This document shows positions 28,714 through 36,694 of a stretch of 64,000 bases of DNA, one piece after another. Under the pieces are notes generated by a model that had not been told where the DNA came from, did no database searches, and was given only the letters and a program-made list of their open reading frames with translations. This stretch comes from Amycolatopsis granulosa (GTDB taxonomy: Bacteria > Actinomycetota > Actinomycetes > Mycobacteriales > Pseudonocardiaceae), in assembly GCF_011758745.1 (NCBI RefSeq), contig NZ_JAANOV010000001.1, positions 3,472,001 to 3,536,000 on the forward strand, written 5' to 3'. Each line of letters opens with the position of its first letter. Position 1 is the stretch's first letter. A program made the position numbers and the translations under genes.

Positions 28714-29862
28714 ATGCTGGAGCCTGTGACGGGTTTCGTGCTGACGGGTGGCAGGCTCGCCCTCCCCGAGGGGCTGGTGGACGACGGGTGGCTCGTCGTC
28801 ACCGGCGGGACGATCGCGGGCATCGGGACCGGGACGCCGCCCCCGGGTGAGCGGGTGGACGTCGGCGGTGCCTACGTGGTGCCCGGGTTCGTCGACGCGC
28901 ACTGCCACGGCGGCGGGGGCGGGTCGTTCTCCAGCGGTGATCCCAAGGAGATCGTCACCGCCATCAAGGCGCACCGCAGGCACGGCACGACCACCATGCT
29001 GGCGAGCCTGGTGTCGGATCCGGTGCGGGCGCTGGTGGACCAGATGGCGGTGCTGCGCGAGCTGGTGACCGACGGCGAGCTGGCCGGCATCCACCTGGAA
29101 GGACCGTTCATCGCCGCGTCCCGGTGCGGCGCGCACGACCCCGCGGTCCTGCGGGAACCCGACACGGCGACCGTCGACGCCCTGCTGCGCGCCGGTCACG
29201 GCGCGGTGCGGATGGTGACGCTGGCGCCGGAGCTGCCCGGCGGCGTGCGCGCGGTGCGGCAGCTGGCGGAAGCCGGGGTGATCGCGGCGATCGGGCACAC
29301 CGACGGCACCGAGGAGCAGATCCGCCCGGCGATCGACGCGGGCGCGACGGTGGCGACGCACCTGTTCAACGGCATGCGACCACTGCACCACCGTGAGCCC
29401 GGCCCGATCGGCGTGCTGCTCGACGACGAGCGCATCACCGTCGAGCTGATCTGCGACCTGGTCCACGTGCACCCGACGGTGCTGCGGATCGCGGCCCGCT
29501 ACGCCGGCCGCGGCCGCACGACCCTGATCACCGACGCCATGTCCGCCACCGACGCCGCCGACGGCCGCTACCACCTGGGCCGGCTGGAGGTCGACGTGCG
29601 GGACGGCGTGGCGACCCTGGCGGACACGGGTTCGCTGGCCGGCAGCACGCTGACCATGGATGCGGCGTTCCGGAACCTGGTCAGGGGTGCGGGGCTGTCC
29701 GTCCCGGACGCGGTGCGGGCGACGTCCGGACGGCCGGCCGAGCTGCTCGGCCTGGACGACCGGCTCGGGTCGTTGCGCACCGGCCTGGCGGCGGATCTGG
29801 TGGTGCTGGACGCCGACCTGAGGCCGGCCCGCGTGCTGCGGCAGGGCACCTGGATCGCCTGA
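28714..29862 (+). CDS. nagA: N-acetylglucosamine-6-phosphate deacetylase
   Basis: Removes acetate from GlcNAc-6-phosphate to give glucosamine-6-phosphate, feeding cell-wall recycling and chitin use. It is a 382-aa amidohydrolase of normal length. Metal and substrate residues are visible in VDAHCHGGGGG, HLEGPFI, IGHTDGT, ATHLFNGM and ITDAMSATD. No ribosome site precedes ATG 28714; GTG 28726 (MTGFVLTGG) has GGAG three bases away and may be the true start, which would also free the dre-like operator. The sigma gene 16 bases upstream may share a transcript. Confidence 0.95.
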   Translation: MLEPVTGFVLTGGRLALPEGLVDDGWLVVTGGTIAGIGTGTPPPGERVDVGGAYVVPGFVDAHCHGGGGGSFSSGDPKEIVTAIKAHRRHGTTTMLASLVSDPVRALVDQMAVLRELVTDGELAGIHLEGPFIAASRCGAHDPAVLREPDTATVDALLRAGHGAVRMVTLAPELPGGVRAVRQLAEAGVIAAIGHTDGTEEQIRPAIDAGATVATHLFNGMRPLHHREPGPIGVLLDDERITVELICDLVHVHPTVLRIAARYAGRGRTTLITDAMSATDAADGRYHLGRLEVDVRDGVATLADTGSLAGSTLTMDAAFRNLVRGAGLSVPDAVRATSGRPAELLGLDDRLGSLRTGLAADLVVLDADLRPARVLRQGTWIA

Positions 29863-30540
29863 TCACGCCTCCGGTGCGGCGACGTGCTCGACGTACAGCG
29901 GCGTCGCGACGAGGATGGTGCGCTCGTCCTCCGGCAGGACCGCGGTGATCCGCGCGTACCCCGCCACCCAGGCGGCCGCGAACTCCGGCTGGAGGCGGTC
30001 GGCCAGCCGGTCCATGGCCGTCACCACCCGGCCGAGGAACCGCTCGTCCCCCGCGTTCCCGGCCTGGCCGGGGTCGGTCAGCTTCAGCAGCACCTGGGTG
30101 AACCGCACCCACATCGAGTGGTGCCACCGGTCGTCCATGTCCCGCTCGGCGGGCAGCGAGCCGACCAGGTGGTGGCGCGAGCCGTGCAGCAACAGCCGGA
30201 GCCGGCCGCCGGTCGGGTACTCCGCGCCGGCCTCGTCCACGTCCAGGAACACCACCGCCCCGCCGACCTCGCCGTAGGCCATCGGCGCCTCGAAGTGCAC
30301 CCACTCGCCGGGACGCACCCCGGGCTCGGCGAACCACCGGGGCGCTCGCGGCGACGCCTCCAGCGCGGCGACCGCACCCGCCAGCCCCGGCTCGGTCTCG
30401 CGCGCCGGCTTGCCCACCTTGATGCCGCCGACCGGGGTGGTTACCTGGGCCTCCACGTCCCGCAGGCCCCGCGGACGCCTGGGCAGATCCGGGACCAGTT
30501 GCCGCAGCTTCGCCTCGGAGACGTAGATCAGTTCACGCAC
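29863..30540 (-). CDS. conserved actinobacterial protein (SAVMC3_10250-like)
   Basis: A 225-aa soluble protein of unknown function, starting GTG 30540 (MRELIYVSEAKLRQLVPDLPRRP). Features include GEWVHFEAPMAYGEVGGAVVFLDV and LLLHGSRHHLVGSLPAERDM. A long helical tail (VVTAMDRLADRLQPEFAAAWVAGYARITAVLPEDERTILVATPLYVEHVA) follows. The opening is the form I associate with a family seen in streptomycetes and Amycolatopsis, but I am working from memory. No catalytic motif or TM is visible. It is divergent from a small membrane protein gene and convergent with nagA. Confidence 0.65.
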   Translation of the reverse strand: MRELIYVSEAKLRQLVPDLPRRPRGLRDVEAQVTTPVGGIKVGKPARETEPGLAGAVAALEASPRAPRWFAEPGVRPGEWVHFEAPMAYGEVGGAVVFLDVDEAGAEYPTGGRLRLLLHGSRHHLVGSLPAERDMDDRWHHSMWVRFTQVLLKLTDPGQAGNAGDERFLGRVVTAMDRLADRLQPEFAAAWVAGYARITAVLPEDERTILVATPLYVEHVAAPEA

Positions 30541-30577
30541 CTGCCCATGGTGCCCGTCGTTGATTACGCTGTGGCGG

Positions 30578-30877
30578 GTGAGCGAGCCGAAGGATCCGGA
30601 ACGGCTGCTGGCCGAGGCGCTGCAGGCGCAGGCCCGCAGTGCGCCGCACCCTGGTCCGCCGTCCGGGGGGTGGCCGGAGCCGGGGCTGCTGTCCGGTACC
30701 GGCGCCAGTCCGCTCGAACGCGAGCGCGCGGCCCTGGCACATCCGCCCCGAAAGCCGGCCGCGGCACCGCGCCGGGGCGTGCCGGCCCGCCCGCTACCGG
30801 TTTACTGGGTGCTCGGCCTGGCGGCCCTGCTGGGCTTCGCGACCGGCGCCGTCATCGGTCTCATCACTCTGTTCTGA
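30578..30877 (+). CDS. small membrane protein with one C-terminal TM
   Basis: A 99-aa protein: a hydrophilic, Pro- and Ala-rich N-terminal 75 residues (MSEPKDPERLLAEALQAQA) and one TM helix VYWVLGLAALLGFATGAVIG near the end. The topology suggests a cytoplasmic domain anchored by its tail. TACGCT (30565-30570) ends eight bases before GTG 30578, so the mRNA may be leaderless. The function is unknown. It sits just upstream of a DedA gene. Confidence 0.65.
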   Translation: MSEPKDPERLLAEALQAQARSAPHPGPPSGGWPEPGLLSGTGASPLERERAALAHPPRKPAAAPRRGVPARPLPVYWVLGLAALLGFATGAVIGLITLF

Positions 30878-30892
30878 GCCCGCATACTGCAC

Positions 30893-30907
30893 ACAGGGTC
30901 ACCCTGT
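30893..30907. promoter_or_regulatory. 15-bp palindrome in the dedA promoter
   Basis: ACAGGGT-C-ACCCTGT is a perfect palindrome with a single central base. It abuts TACCGT (30907-30912), a -10 that lies eight bases before the DedA GTG start. A protein bound here would block the promoter. The cognate regulator is unknown. Confidence 0.5.
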
Positions 30908-30920
30908 ACCGTTTTGTGTT

Positions 30921-31643
30921 GTGATTCTCGCCGAGACCGCGACCACGCTCGCTCTGATGCCGAAGTGGTTCAACCCCGAGTACCTGCTGACCCAGTTCGG
31001 CGCGTACGTGATCGTCGGGCTGTGCCTGGTCATCTTCATCGAGAGCAGCATCTTCCCGGTGCTCCCCGGTGACTCGCTGCTGTTCACCGCCGGCCTGTTC
31101 GTGGCGCAGGGCTCGATCCACACCCCGTTGTGGCTGGTCTGCACCCTGGTGACGATCGCGGCGCTGCTCGGCAACGTGGTCGGCTACCTCATCGGCTGGA
31201 AGGTGGGCCCGGCGCTGTTCAAGCGGCCGGACTCGCGGTTCTTCAAGCAGGAGTACGTCGACAAGACGCACGCCTTCCTGGAGAAGCACGGCTCGAAGGC
31301 GGTCGTGCTGGCGCGGTTCGTGCCGTTCGTGCGCACGTTCATCACCTGGATCGCCGGTGTCGGCCGGATGGACCCGAGGAAGTACTTCACCTACACGGTG
31401 CTCGGCGGCATCCTGTGGGCCGCCGGTATCACCGCGCTGGGGCACGTGCTCGGCAACATCTCCTTCATCAAGACCAACATCGAGGCCATCTTCATCCTCA
31501 TCGTGCTGGTCTCGGTGGTGCCGATCGTGATCGAGTACGCCAGGAACCGCCGCGAGAAGAAGCTCGCCGCCGCCCAGTCCCCCGCCCCCGCCGCCGAGTC
31601 CGACGGCGAGGTCACGCAGCGGATCCCGCGCGTCGACCCCTGA
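30921..31643 (+). CDS. DedA family membrane protein (SNARE-associated/VTT domain)
   Basis: A 240-aa polytopic protein of the DedA family, implicated in undecaprenyl-phosphate or phospholipid flipping and membrane homeostasis. The VTT core is complete: FIESSIFPVLPGDSLLFTAGL, then GNVVGYLIGWKVG, then FLEKHGSKAVVLARFVPFVRTFITWIAGVGRM (the FxRFxPxxR motif). The C-terminal 40 residues are charged and cytoplasmic. GTG 30921 follows a -10 with no Shine-Dalgarno. This one corresponds best to the DedA gene near fba in mycobacteria. A second DedA gene lies at 37625. Confidence 0.9.
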   Translation: MILAETATTLALMPKWFNPEYLLTQFGAYVIVGLCLVIFIESSIFPVLPGDSLLFTAGLFVAQGSIHTPLWLVCTLVTIAALLGNVVGYLIGWKVGPALFKRPDSRFFKQEYVDKTHAFLEKHGSKAVVLARFVPFVRTFITWIAGVGRMDPRKYFTYTVLGGILWAAGITALGHVLGNISFIKTNIEAIFILIVLVSVVPIVIEYARNRREKKLAAAQSPAPAAESDGEVTQRIPRVDP

Positions 31644-31656
31644 GCAGAACCGGGAC

Positions 31657-31688
31657 GGCCGCCGCACGAGCACGGGTGCGGCGGCCTT
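31657..31688 (+). terminator. intrinsic terminator after dedA
   Basis: A perfect 11-bp stem (31657-31667, arm GGCCGCCGCAC, with 31676-31686) and an 8-base loop, followed by TT. It begins 13 bases past the stop. Confidence 0.7.
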
Positions 31689-31704
31689 CGCGCGTCTCCG
31701 GCCG

Positions 31705-31899
31705 TCAGAACCGTTCGTCGTCGGGGAGGCGGCGGAGCAGGTCACCGGCCTCGTCGTCGGTTCGGATCGGGCCGGTCGGCCGGGGTATCGGGCCGGCCAT
31801 GGTGGCCGGCCGGAGCTCGCCGGTGGCGAGCAGCGCTGACACGGCATCCGGCGGTGCGGGTTCGGAGCGGTGGATCACCACGTGAACGTACTGCTCCAT
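31705..31899 (-). CDS. small hypothetical protein, 64 aa
   Basis: MEQYVHVVIHRSEPAPPDAV to the end ...DDEAGDLLRRLPDDERF. The sequence is hydrophilic with a short N-terminal beta-strand-like segment and an acidic tail, and has ordinary actinobacterial codon use. There is no Shine-Dalgarno sequence and no recognisable domain. It lies alone between the dedA terminator and the FAD-oxidase gene on the strand of the latter. It could be a real small protein; moderate confidence. Confidence 0.5.
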   Translation of the reverse strand: MEQYVHVVIHRSEPAPPDAVSALLATGELRPATMAGPIPRPTGPIRTDDEAGDLLRRLPDDERF

Positions 31900-31915
31900 T
31901 GCCGATCGGCGTGGA

Positions 31916-33307
31916 TCAGCTCATCGAGAACATCGAGCCCGGGTTGAACAGGTTGTCCGGGTCGAGCGCCTGCTTGATCCGCCGGTGCACGCGCATCCCG
32001 ACCGGCCCGATCTCGCGCTCCAGCCACTCCCGCTTGATCTTGCCGACGCCGTGCTCACCGGTCACCGTGCCGCCCAGCGACAGCCCCACCCGCAGGATCT
32101 CGTCGAACGCCCGCCGCGCCCGCGCGAACTCGTCCGCGGAGCCGGGCTGGTAGACGATCGTCGGGTGCATGTTGCCGTCGCCCGCGTGCCCGACCACCGC
32201 GATGCGCAGGCCGACCTCCTCGCTGATCCGCCGGCACCCGGCGATCAGCTCGGCGATCCGCGTGCGCGGCACCGAGACGTCGTCGGTCAGCCACACGCCG
32301 TACTGCTCCAGCGCGGTCAGCACCACCCGCCGCGCCTGCATCAGCATGCGGCCCTCTTCGAGGTCTTCGGTGGCGTAGACCATGGTCGCGCCGCTGTCGG
32401 CGCAGATCTGCTCCAGCGCGGCGAGTTCCCGGCGGGCCGCCTCGCCACCCGAGTCGGACTGGCACAGCAGCAGCGCCTGGCAGTCGGAGCCGGCGCCGAG
32501 GTCGGTCTTCAGGTACGTTTCCGCCGCCTTGATCGAGCTGGCGTCCATGATCTCCATCAGCGACGGCACCAGCCCCTCGCGCACGGTGCGCGCCACCGCG
32601 GTGCCGGCCGCCTCGGTGGTGTCGAAGCCGGCGACGAGGGTGGCCGGCGCCTGCGGCAACGGCCGCAACGCCAGCGTGGCCTGGGTGATCACGCCGAGCG
32701 TGCCTTCGCTGCCCACGAACAGCCGGGCAAGGTCGTACCCGGCGACGCCCTTGACGGTCCGCCGGCCGGCCTTCAGCAGGGACCCGTCGGCCAGCACGAC
32801 CTCCAGCCCGAGCACCGAGTCGGTCGTCACGCCGTACTTCACGCAGCACAGGCCGCCGGCGTTGGTGGACAGGTTGCCGCCGATCGTGCACCAGTCGTAG
32901 CTGGACGGGTCCGGCGGGTAGAACAGTCCGTGTTTCGCCACGGCGTCGCGGAGGTCGAGATTGACCACGCCCGGCTGGACGACGGCGAGCCGGTTGGCCG
33001 CGTCGATCTCGACGATCCGGTCCAGCTTGGTCATCACCAGCACCACGCAGCCGTCGATCGCGTTCGCCGCGCCGGACAGTCCACTGCCGGCGCCGCGCGG
33101 CACGATCGGCACCTTCGCCGCCGCGCAGGCGCGGACCACCGCCTGCACGCCCTCGGCGTCGGACGGCAGTACCACCGCCAGCGGCCGCCCGGAGGGGGCC
33201 AGCGGCATCATGTCGCGGGAGTAGCTGCCGGTGACGTCGGCGTCGGTCAGCACGGCATCCTTGCCCAGCTCGGCGCGGAGGGTCGTCAGCAAAGCGTCGG
33301 TGCTCAT
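31916..33307 (-). CDS. FAD-linked oxidase, glycolate oxidase GlcD / D-lactate dehydrogenase type
   Basis: A 463-aa flavoprotein of the VAO family oxidising a 2-hydroxyacid such as glycolate or D-lactate. The FAD_binding_4 domain (residues about 40-180) shows PRGAGSGLSGAANAI, YPPDPSSYDWCTIGGNLSTNAGG and VGSEGTLGVITQATLALRPLP. The C-terminal oxidase domain ends VGHAGDGNMHPTIV, TGEHGVGKIKREWL and IKQALDPDNLFNPGSMF, all standard. The partner subunits GlcE and GlcF are not nearby, so it probably works as a single-subunit dehydrogenase. ATG 33307. Confidence 0.9.
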   Translation of the reverse strand: MSTDALLTTLRAELGKDAVLTDADVTGSYSRDMMPLAPSGRPLAVVLPSDAEGVQAVVRACAAAKVPIVPRGAGSGLSGAANAIDGCVVLVMTKLDRIVEIDAANRLAVVQPGVVNLDLRDAVAKHGLFYPPDPSSYDWCTIGGNLSTNAGGLCCVKYGVTTDSVLGLEVVLADGSLLKAGRRTVKGVAGYDLARLFVGSEGTLGVITQATLALRPLPQAPATLVAGFDTTEAAGTAVARTVREGLVPSLMEIMDASSIKAAETYLKTDLGAGSDCQALLLCQSDSGGEAARRELAALEQICADSGATMVYATEDLEEGRMLMQARRVVLTALEQYGVWLTDDVSVPRTRIAELIAGCRRISEEVGLRIAVVGHAGDGNMHPTIVYQPGSADEFARARRAFDEILRVGLSLGGTVTGEHGVGKIKREWLEREIGPVGMRVHRRIKQALDPDNLFNPGSMFSMS

Positions 33308-33375
33308 GCATCTATGGTAGTGCCGATCACGTCCGCACTGCGGAAAAAGTTTTCCACTCTGGCCCCGGGAAATTC

Positions 33376-33392
33376 AGTTGCCTGTGGCAACT
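33376..33392. promoter_or_regulatory. MarR operator candidate 1
   Basis: AGTTGCC-TGT-GGCAACT, a perfect 7-bp inverted repeat with a 3-base centre. It shares the AGTTGC/GCAACT core with the second palindrome 70 bases downstream. It lies between the FAD-oxidase start and the MarR gene and could affect both. Confidence 0.5.
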
Positions 33393-33454
33393 AAAGTGTC
33401 ATCGACCACAACGGCGTTATTTGACTGGCGCAACCAACTATCCGGGGTGCATCC

Positions 33455-33477
33455 TTGACGTAAGCAACTAGTTGCTT
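33455..33477 (+). promoter_or_regulatory. promoter with embedded MarR operator 2
   Basis: TTGACG (33455-33460) is a good -35. The 16-bp perfect palindrome AAGCAACTAGTTGCTT (33462-33477) fills the spacer directly after it. A repressor bound there would exclude RNA polymerase. MarR ATG is 41 bases downstream. A further half-match, GCAACCAACTA, occurs at 33430-33440. Confidence 0.65.
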
Positions 33478-33518
33478 CGGTCAATTAAGACAACCCGCAC
33501 GAAGAGAGTGATCCGGCC

Positions 33519-34043
33519 ATGCCATCACGCGTCGAGGAAGCGGCCATCACCGACACCGAGCTCGACATCGCCGACGAGCTCGGCGTGCAGCTCGTCCGGT
33601 TCATGCGCCTGCTCACCAAGGCGAAGTCCCAGGTGGCCAAGCTCGGTCCGGACGGGATCGAGCGCGCGGCGTACGCCATTCTCTTCCAGCTCGTCCACGA
33701 CGGGCCGCAGCGCACGAGCAGGCTCGCCGACGCCCTGCACGCCGAGATCTCGACGATCAGCAGGCAGAGCAGCTCGCTGGTCCAGCACGGCCTGGTCGAG
33801 CGCCTGGCCGACCCGGAGGACGGGCGGGCCTGCCTGCTCGCGCCGACCCAGGAGGGCCTGCGCGTGTTCGAGGAGAACCGCAAGCAGCGCAACCGCTGGC
33901 TCGCCGAGGTGCTCGCGGAGTGGCCGGAGGAGGAACGCCGGGTCCTGAACAAGCTCCTCGACCGGCTCAACACGGGGATCGAAGCGCACGCTCCACATCT
34001 CGCCGATCAGATCTCGGCACGCAGCAAGGGGGAAAAGGCATGA
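33519..34043 (+). CDS. MarR-family transcriptional regulator
   Basis: A 174-aa winged-helix repressor, MPSRVEEAAITDTELDIADE. The recognition region is AAYAILFQLVHDGPQRTSRLADALHAEISTISRQSSSLVQHGLVERLADPEDGRACLLAPTQEG, with the DGR wing typical of MarR proteins. The C-terminal dimer helices are long. It overlaps the exporter gene by four bases (ATGA at 34040), so both are made from one mRNA. The palindrome in its promoter suggests autorepression relieved by an exporter substrate. Confidence 0.92.
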   Translation: MPSRVEEAAITDTELDIADELGVQLVRFMRLLTKAKSQVAKLGPDGIERAAYAILFQLVHDGPQRTSRLADALHAEISTISRQSSSLVQHGLVERLADPEDGRACLLAPTQEGLRVFEENRKQRNRWLAEVLAEWPEEERRVLNKLLDRLNTGIEAHAPHLADQISARSKGEKA

Positions 34044-36694
34044 CACGCGCCTCACGAGAACAACCGGCGCCGATGGGCGGCGCCGCCGCGGACGAAGGCC
34101 CGCGCCTGAGCCACAAACAGATCCTGACCATCCTCAGTGGACTCCTGCTGGGGATGTTCCTGGCGGCGCTGGACCAGAACATCGTCAGCGTCGCGATCGT
34201 CCGCATCGCCAACGACCTGCACGGCTTCGACCAGCAGGCGTGGGCGACCACCGCCTACCTGATCACCGCGACCATCGCGACGCCGTTGTACGGCAAGCTG
34301 TCCGACATCTACGGGCGCAAGCCGTTCTACCTGACCGCGATCGCGTTGTTCGTGGTCGGCTCCGCCGCCTGCACGTTCGCCAACTCGATGTACGAGCTGG
34401 CCGCGTTCCGGGCGTTCCAGGGCCTTGGTGCCGGCGGTCTGATGTCGCTCGCCATGACCATCGTCGGCGACGTGGTGCCGGCCCGGGAACGGGTCAAGTA
34501 CCAGGGCTACTTCATGATGGTGTTCGGTAGCGCGACCGTCCTCGGCCCGGTGCTGGGCGGCCTGTTCTCCGGCTTCGACAGCCTCGGCGGCCTCGACGGG
34601 TGGCGCTGGATCTTCCTGATCAACGTGCCGATCGGCGCGCTCGCGCTGGCGGTCGTGGCGAAGGTGCTGAACGTGCCGCACCAGCGGCAGGACCACCGCA
34701 TCGACTGGTTCGGCGCGGTCTCGCTGGCGATCGCCGTGGTGCCGCTGCTGCTGGTCGCCGAGCAGGGCCGCAGCTGGGGCTGGGGCTCGACGACCTCCGT
34801 GATCTGCTACGCCGTCGCCGCGTTCGGCGTCGTGCTGTTCCTGTTCGTCGAGTACGTGATGAAGGACGAGGCGCTCATCCCGCTGCGGCTGTTCCGCAAC
34901 TCGACCTTCAGCGTCTCGATCGGTGGCGGCACGCTGGTCGGTATCGGCATGTTCGGGTCGATCAGCATGATCCCGCTGTACTTCCAGGTCGTGCGGGGTT
35001 ACTCGCCGACCCAGGCGGGCCTGCTGATGCTGCCGCTGGTCCTGGGCATCATGACCGGCTCGCAGATCTCCGGCCGGATCACCGCGAAGACCGGGCGGTA
35101 CAAGATCCTGCCGGTGGTCGGCACCGTGCTGATCGCCGCGGGTGCCGCGCTCTACGCGCAGGTGCACTACAACAGCCCGCTGTGGCAGCCGCTGCTGATC
35201 GCGCTGCTCATCGGTCTGGGCCTGGGTGGCTGCATGCAGACGCTGATCATCGCCGCGCAGAACGCCGGCCCGCGCCGCGACATGGGTGTGTCGACCGCGT
35301 CGGCGACGTTCTTCCGGCAGATGGGCGGCACCCTGGGTGTCGCGGTCTTCCTGACCATTCTGTTCAACCTGCTGCCGGGCAAGATCGCCGACGCGTTCGG
35401 CGGCGCGCTGCCGAAGGGCTTCGACCAGGGCCAGCTGGGTGCGCTGCAGGCGGACACCAGCGGGCTGCACCACCTGCCCGACGCGCTCCAGGTGCCGATC
35501 CTGACCGGGTTCACCAACTCGATGCACGGCGTCTTCTACGTCGCCGGTGGCGTGGCCCTGCTGGCCGCGGTGGTGCTGGCGTTCATGAAGGAGATCCCGC
35601 TCGCCGGTGGTCCCTCCGCTCAGCCCGCGCCGCCGGTCGAAGGCGGCGAGGCCCTGCTGCCTGTCGAAGATGCGCACGCCACCGCGCAGGTCACGGCGGA
35701 GGACACCGCGGAGGACACCTGGGCGGACGCGGACGCCGCGTTCGAGCAGGAGCGTGAACCCGTTCTCGTCGGTGGGAGGCACTCGTTGAGTGGTAACGGG
35801 CACGGCGAGTACCAGCTCACCGGGCAGACGGGGCCGATCACGAACGCGGTCGCCAGCGCCGGGGCGGAGCAGGCACTGGGCACCGGCGGGCAGGCCGTCA
35901 GCGGCACCGTGCGGCGGCAGGACGGCAGCCCGGTCGGTGGCGCCGCGCTGACCCTGATCGACCAGCGGGGCCGTCAGGTCTCGCGGGCGACCGGCGGTGG
36001 CGACGGCGACTACCGCATCAGCGCGCCGGGCACCGGCACGTACGTGCTGATCGTGTCCGCGGCCGGGCATCAGCCGCAGGCGGCCAGCGTGCTCGTCGGG
36101 GGCGGGCCGGCCCGGCTGGACCTGACACTCGTCGGCTCGGGCGAGGTGAGCGGCGTGGTCCGGGTGGCGGGCAAGGCCGTGCCGCTGCCGGGCGCCACGG
36201 TGACCCTGACCGACTCGCGCGGTGAGGTCACCGGCGCCGCGATCAGCGACGCCGACGGCGGGTACGTGTTCCGCGGCGTCGGGTCGGGTATCTACACGCT
36301 GGTGGCCAGCGCCGACCGGATGCGCCCGGTCGCGTCCCTGATCAGCGTGCCGGACAGCGGCGTGCTGCACCAGGACATCGAGATCGCGGCGGCCGTGGTG
36401 CTGGCCGGGACCGCCCGGACCGACAGCGGCCGGCCGGTGCCGGACGCGCGGATCACGGTCCTGGGCGCCGACGGGAACGTCGCCGCGGTCGCCCGGACGG
36501 ATGAAAACGGCGAGTACGTCGTCAGCGACCTGCCGGAAGGTGACTACACCGTCGTCGCCAGCGGGTACCCGCCCGCGACGAGCCAGGTGAACCTGCCGGG
36601 TGGTGGCGACGTCCAGCACGACGTCCGGCTGGGCTACGAGCAGGTGCTCGACCAGCTCGGCGACCCGGCCAGCAACGGGGCGGAGAGGTCATGA
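34040..36694 (+). CDS. DHA2 (EmrB/QacA) exporter with three C-terminal beta-sandwich repeats
   Basis: An 884-aa fusion. Residues about 35-560 are a 14-TM DHA2 exporter (LAALDQNIVSVAIVRIAND in TM1, LSDIYGRKPFYL motif A, GPVLGGLFSG motif C). After an acidic linker (about 560-620) come three repeats of about 85 residues resembling CarboxypepD_reg/CnaB-like domains. Each has a pattern like VSGTVRRQDGSPVGGAALTL, then DGDYRISAPGTGTYVLIVSA. A 14-TM protein with an inside N-terminus would place these domains in the cytoplasm, which is odd for a usually extracellular fold. Operon: marR-this gene-yceI, each overlapping by four bases. Substrate unknown. Confidence 0.88.
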   Translation: MTRASREQPAPMGGAAADEGPRLSHKQILTILSGLLLGMFLAALDQNIVSVAIVRIANDLHGFDQQAWATTAYLITATIATPLYGKLSDIYGRKPFYLTAIALFVVGSAACTFANSMYELAAFRAFQGLGAGGLMSLAMTIVGDVVPARERVKYQGYFMMVFGSATVLGPVLGGLFSGFDSLGGLDGWRWIFLINVPIGALALAVVAKVLNVPHQRQDHRIDWFGAVSLAIAVVPLLLVAEQGRSWGWGSTTSVICYAVAAFGVVLFLFVEYVMKDEALIPLRLFRNSTFSVSIGGGTLVGIGMFGSISMIPLYFQVVRGYSPTQAGLLMLPLVLGIMTGSQISGRITAKTGRYKILPVVGTVLIAAGAALYAQVHYNSPLWQPLLIALLIGLGLGGCMQTLIIAAQNAGPRRDMGVSTASATFFRQMGGTLGVAVFLTILFNLLPGKIADAFGGALPKGFDQGQLGALQADTSGLHHLPDALQVPILTGFTNSMHGVFYVAGGVALLAAVVLAFMKEIPLAGGPSAQPAPPVEGGEALLPVEDAHATAQVTAEDTAEDTWADADAAFEQEREPVLVGGRHSLSGNGHGEYQLTGQTGPITNAVASAGAEQALGTGGQAVSGTVRRQDGSPVGGAALTLIDQRGRQVSRATGGGDGDYRISAPGTGTYVLIVSAAGHQPQAASVLVGGGPARLDLTLVGSGEVSGVVRVAGKAVPLPGATVTLTDSRGEVTGAAISDADGGYVFRGVGSGIYTLVASADRMRPVASLISVPDSGVLHQDIEIAAAVVLAGTARTDSGRPVPDARITVLGADGNVAAVARTDENGEYVVSDLPEGDYTVVASGYPPATSQVNLPGGGDVQHDVRLGYEQVLDQLGDPASNGAERS

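Noticed and set aside
34052-36619. Long minus-strand reading frame (855 aa) opposite the exporter gene
   Set aside because: It is His/Arg/Asp-rich antisense of a GC-rich gene, without domains, RBS or sensible hydrophobicity. Such shadow frames occur opposite most genes here.
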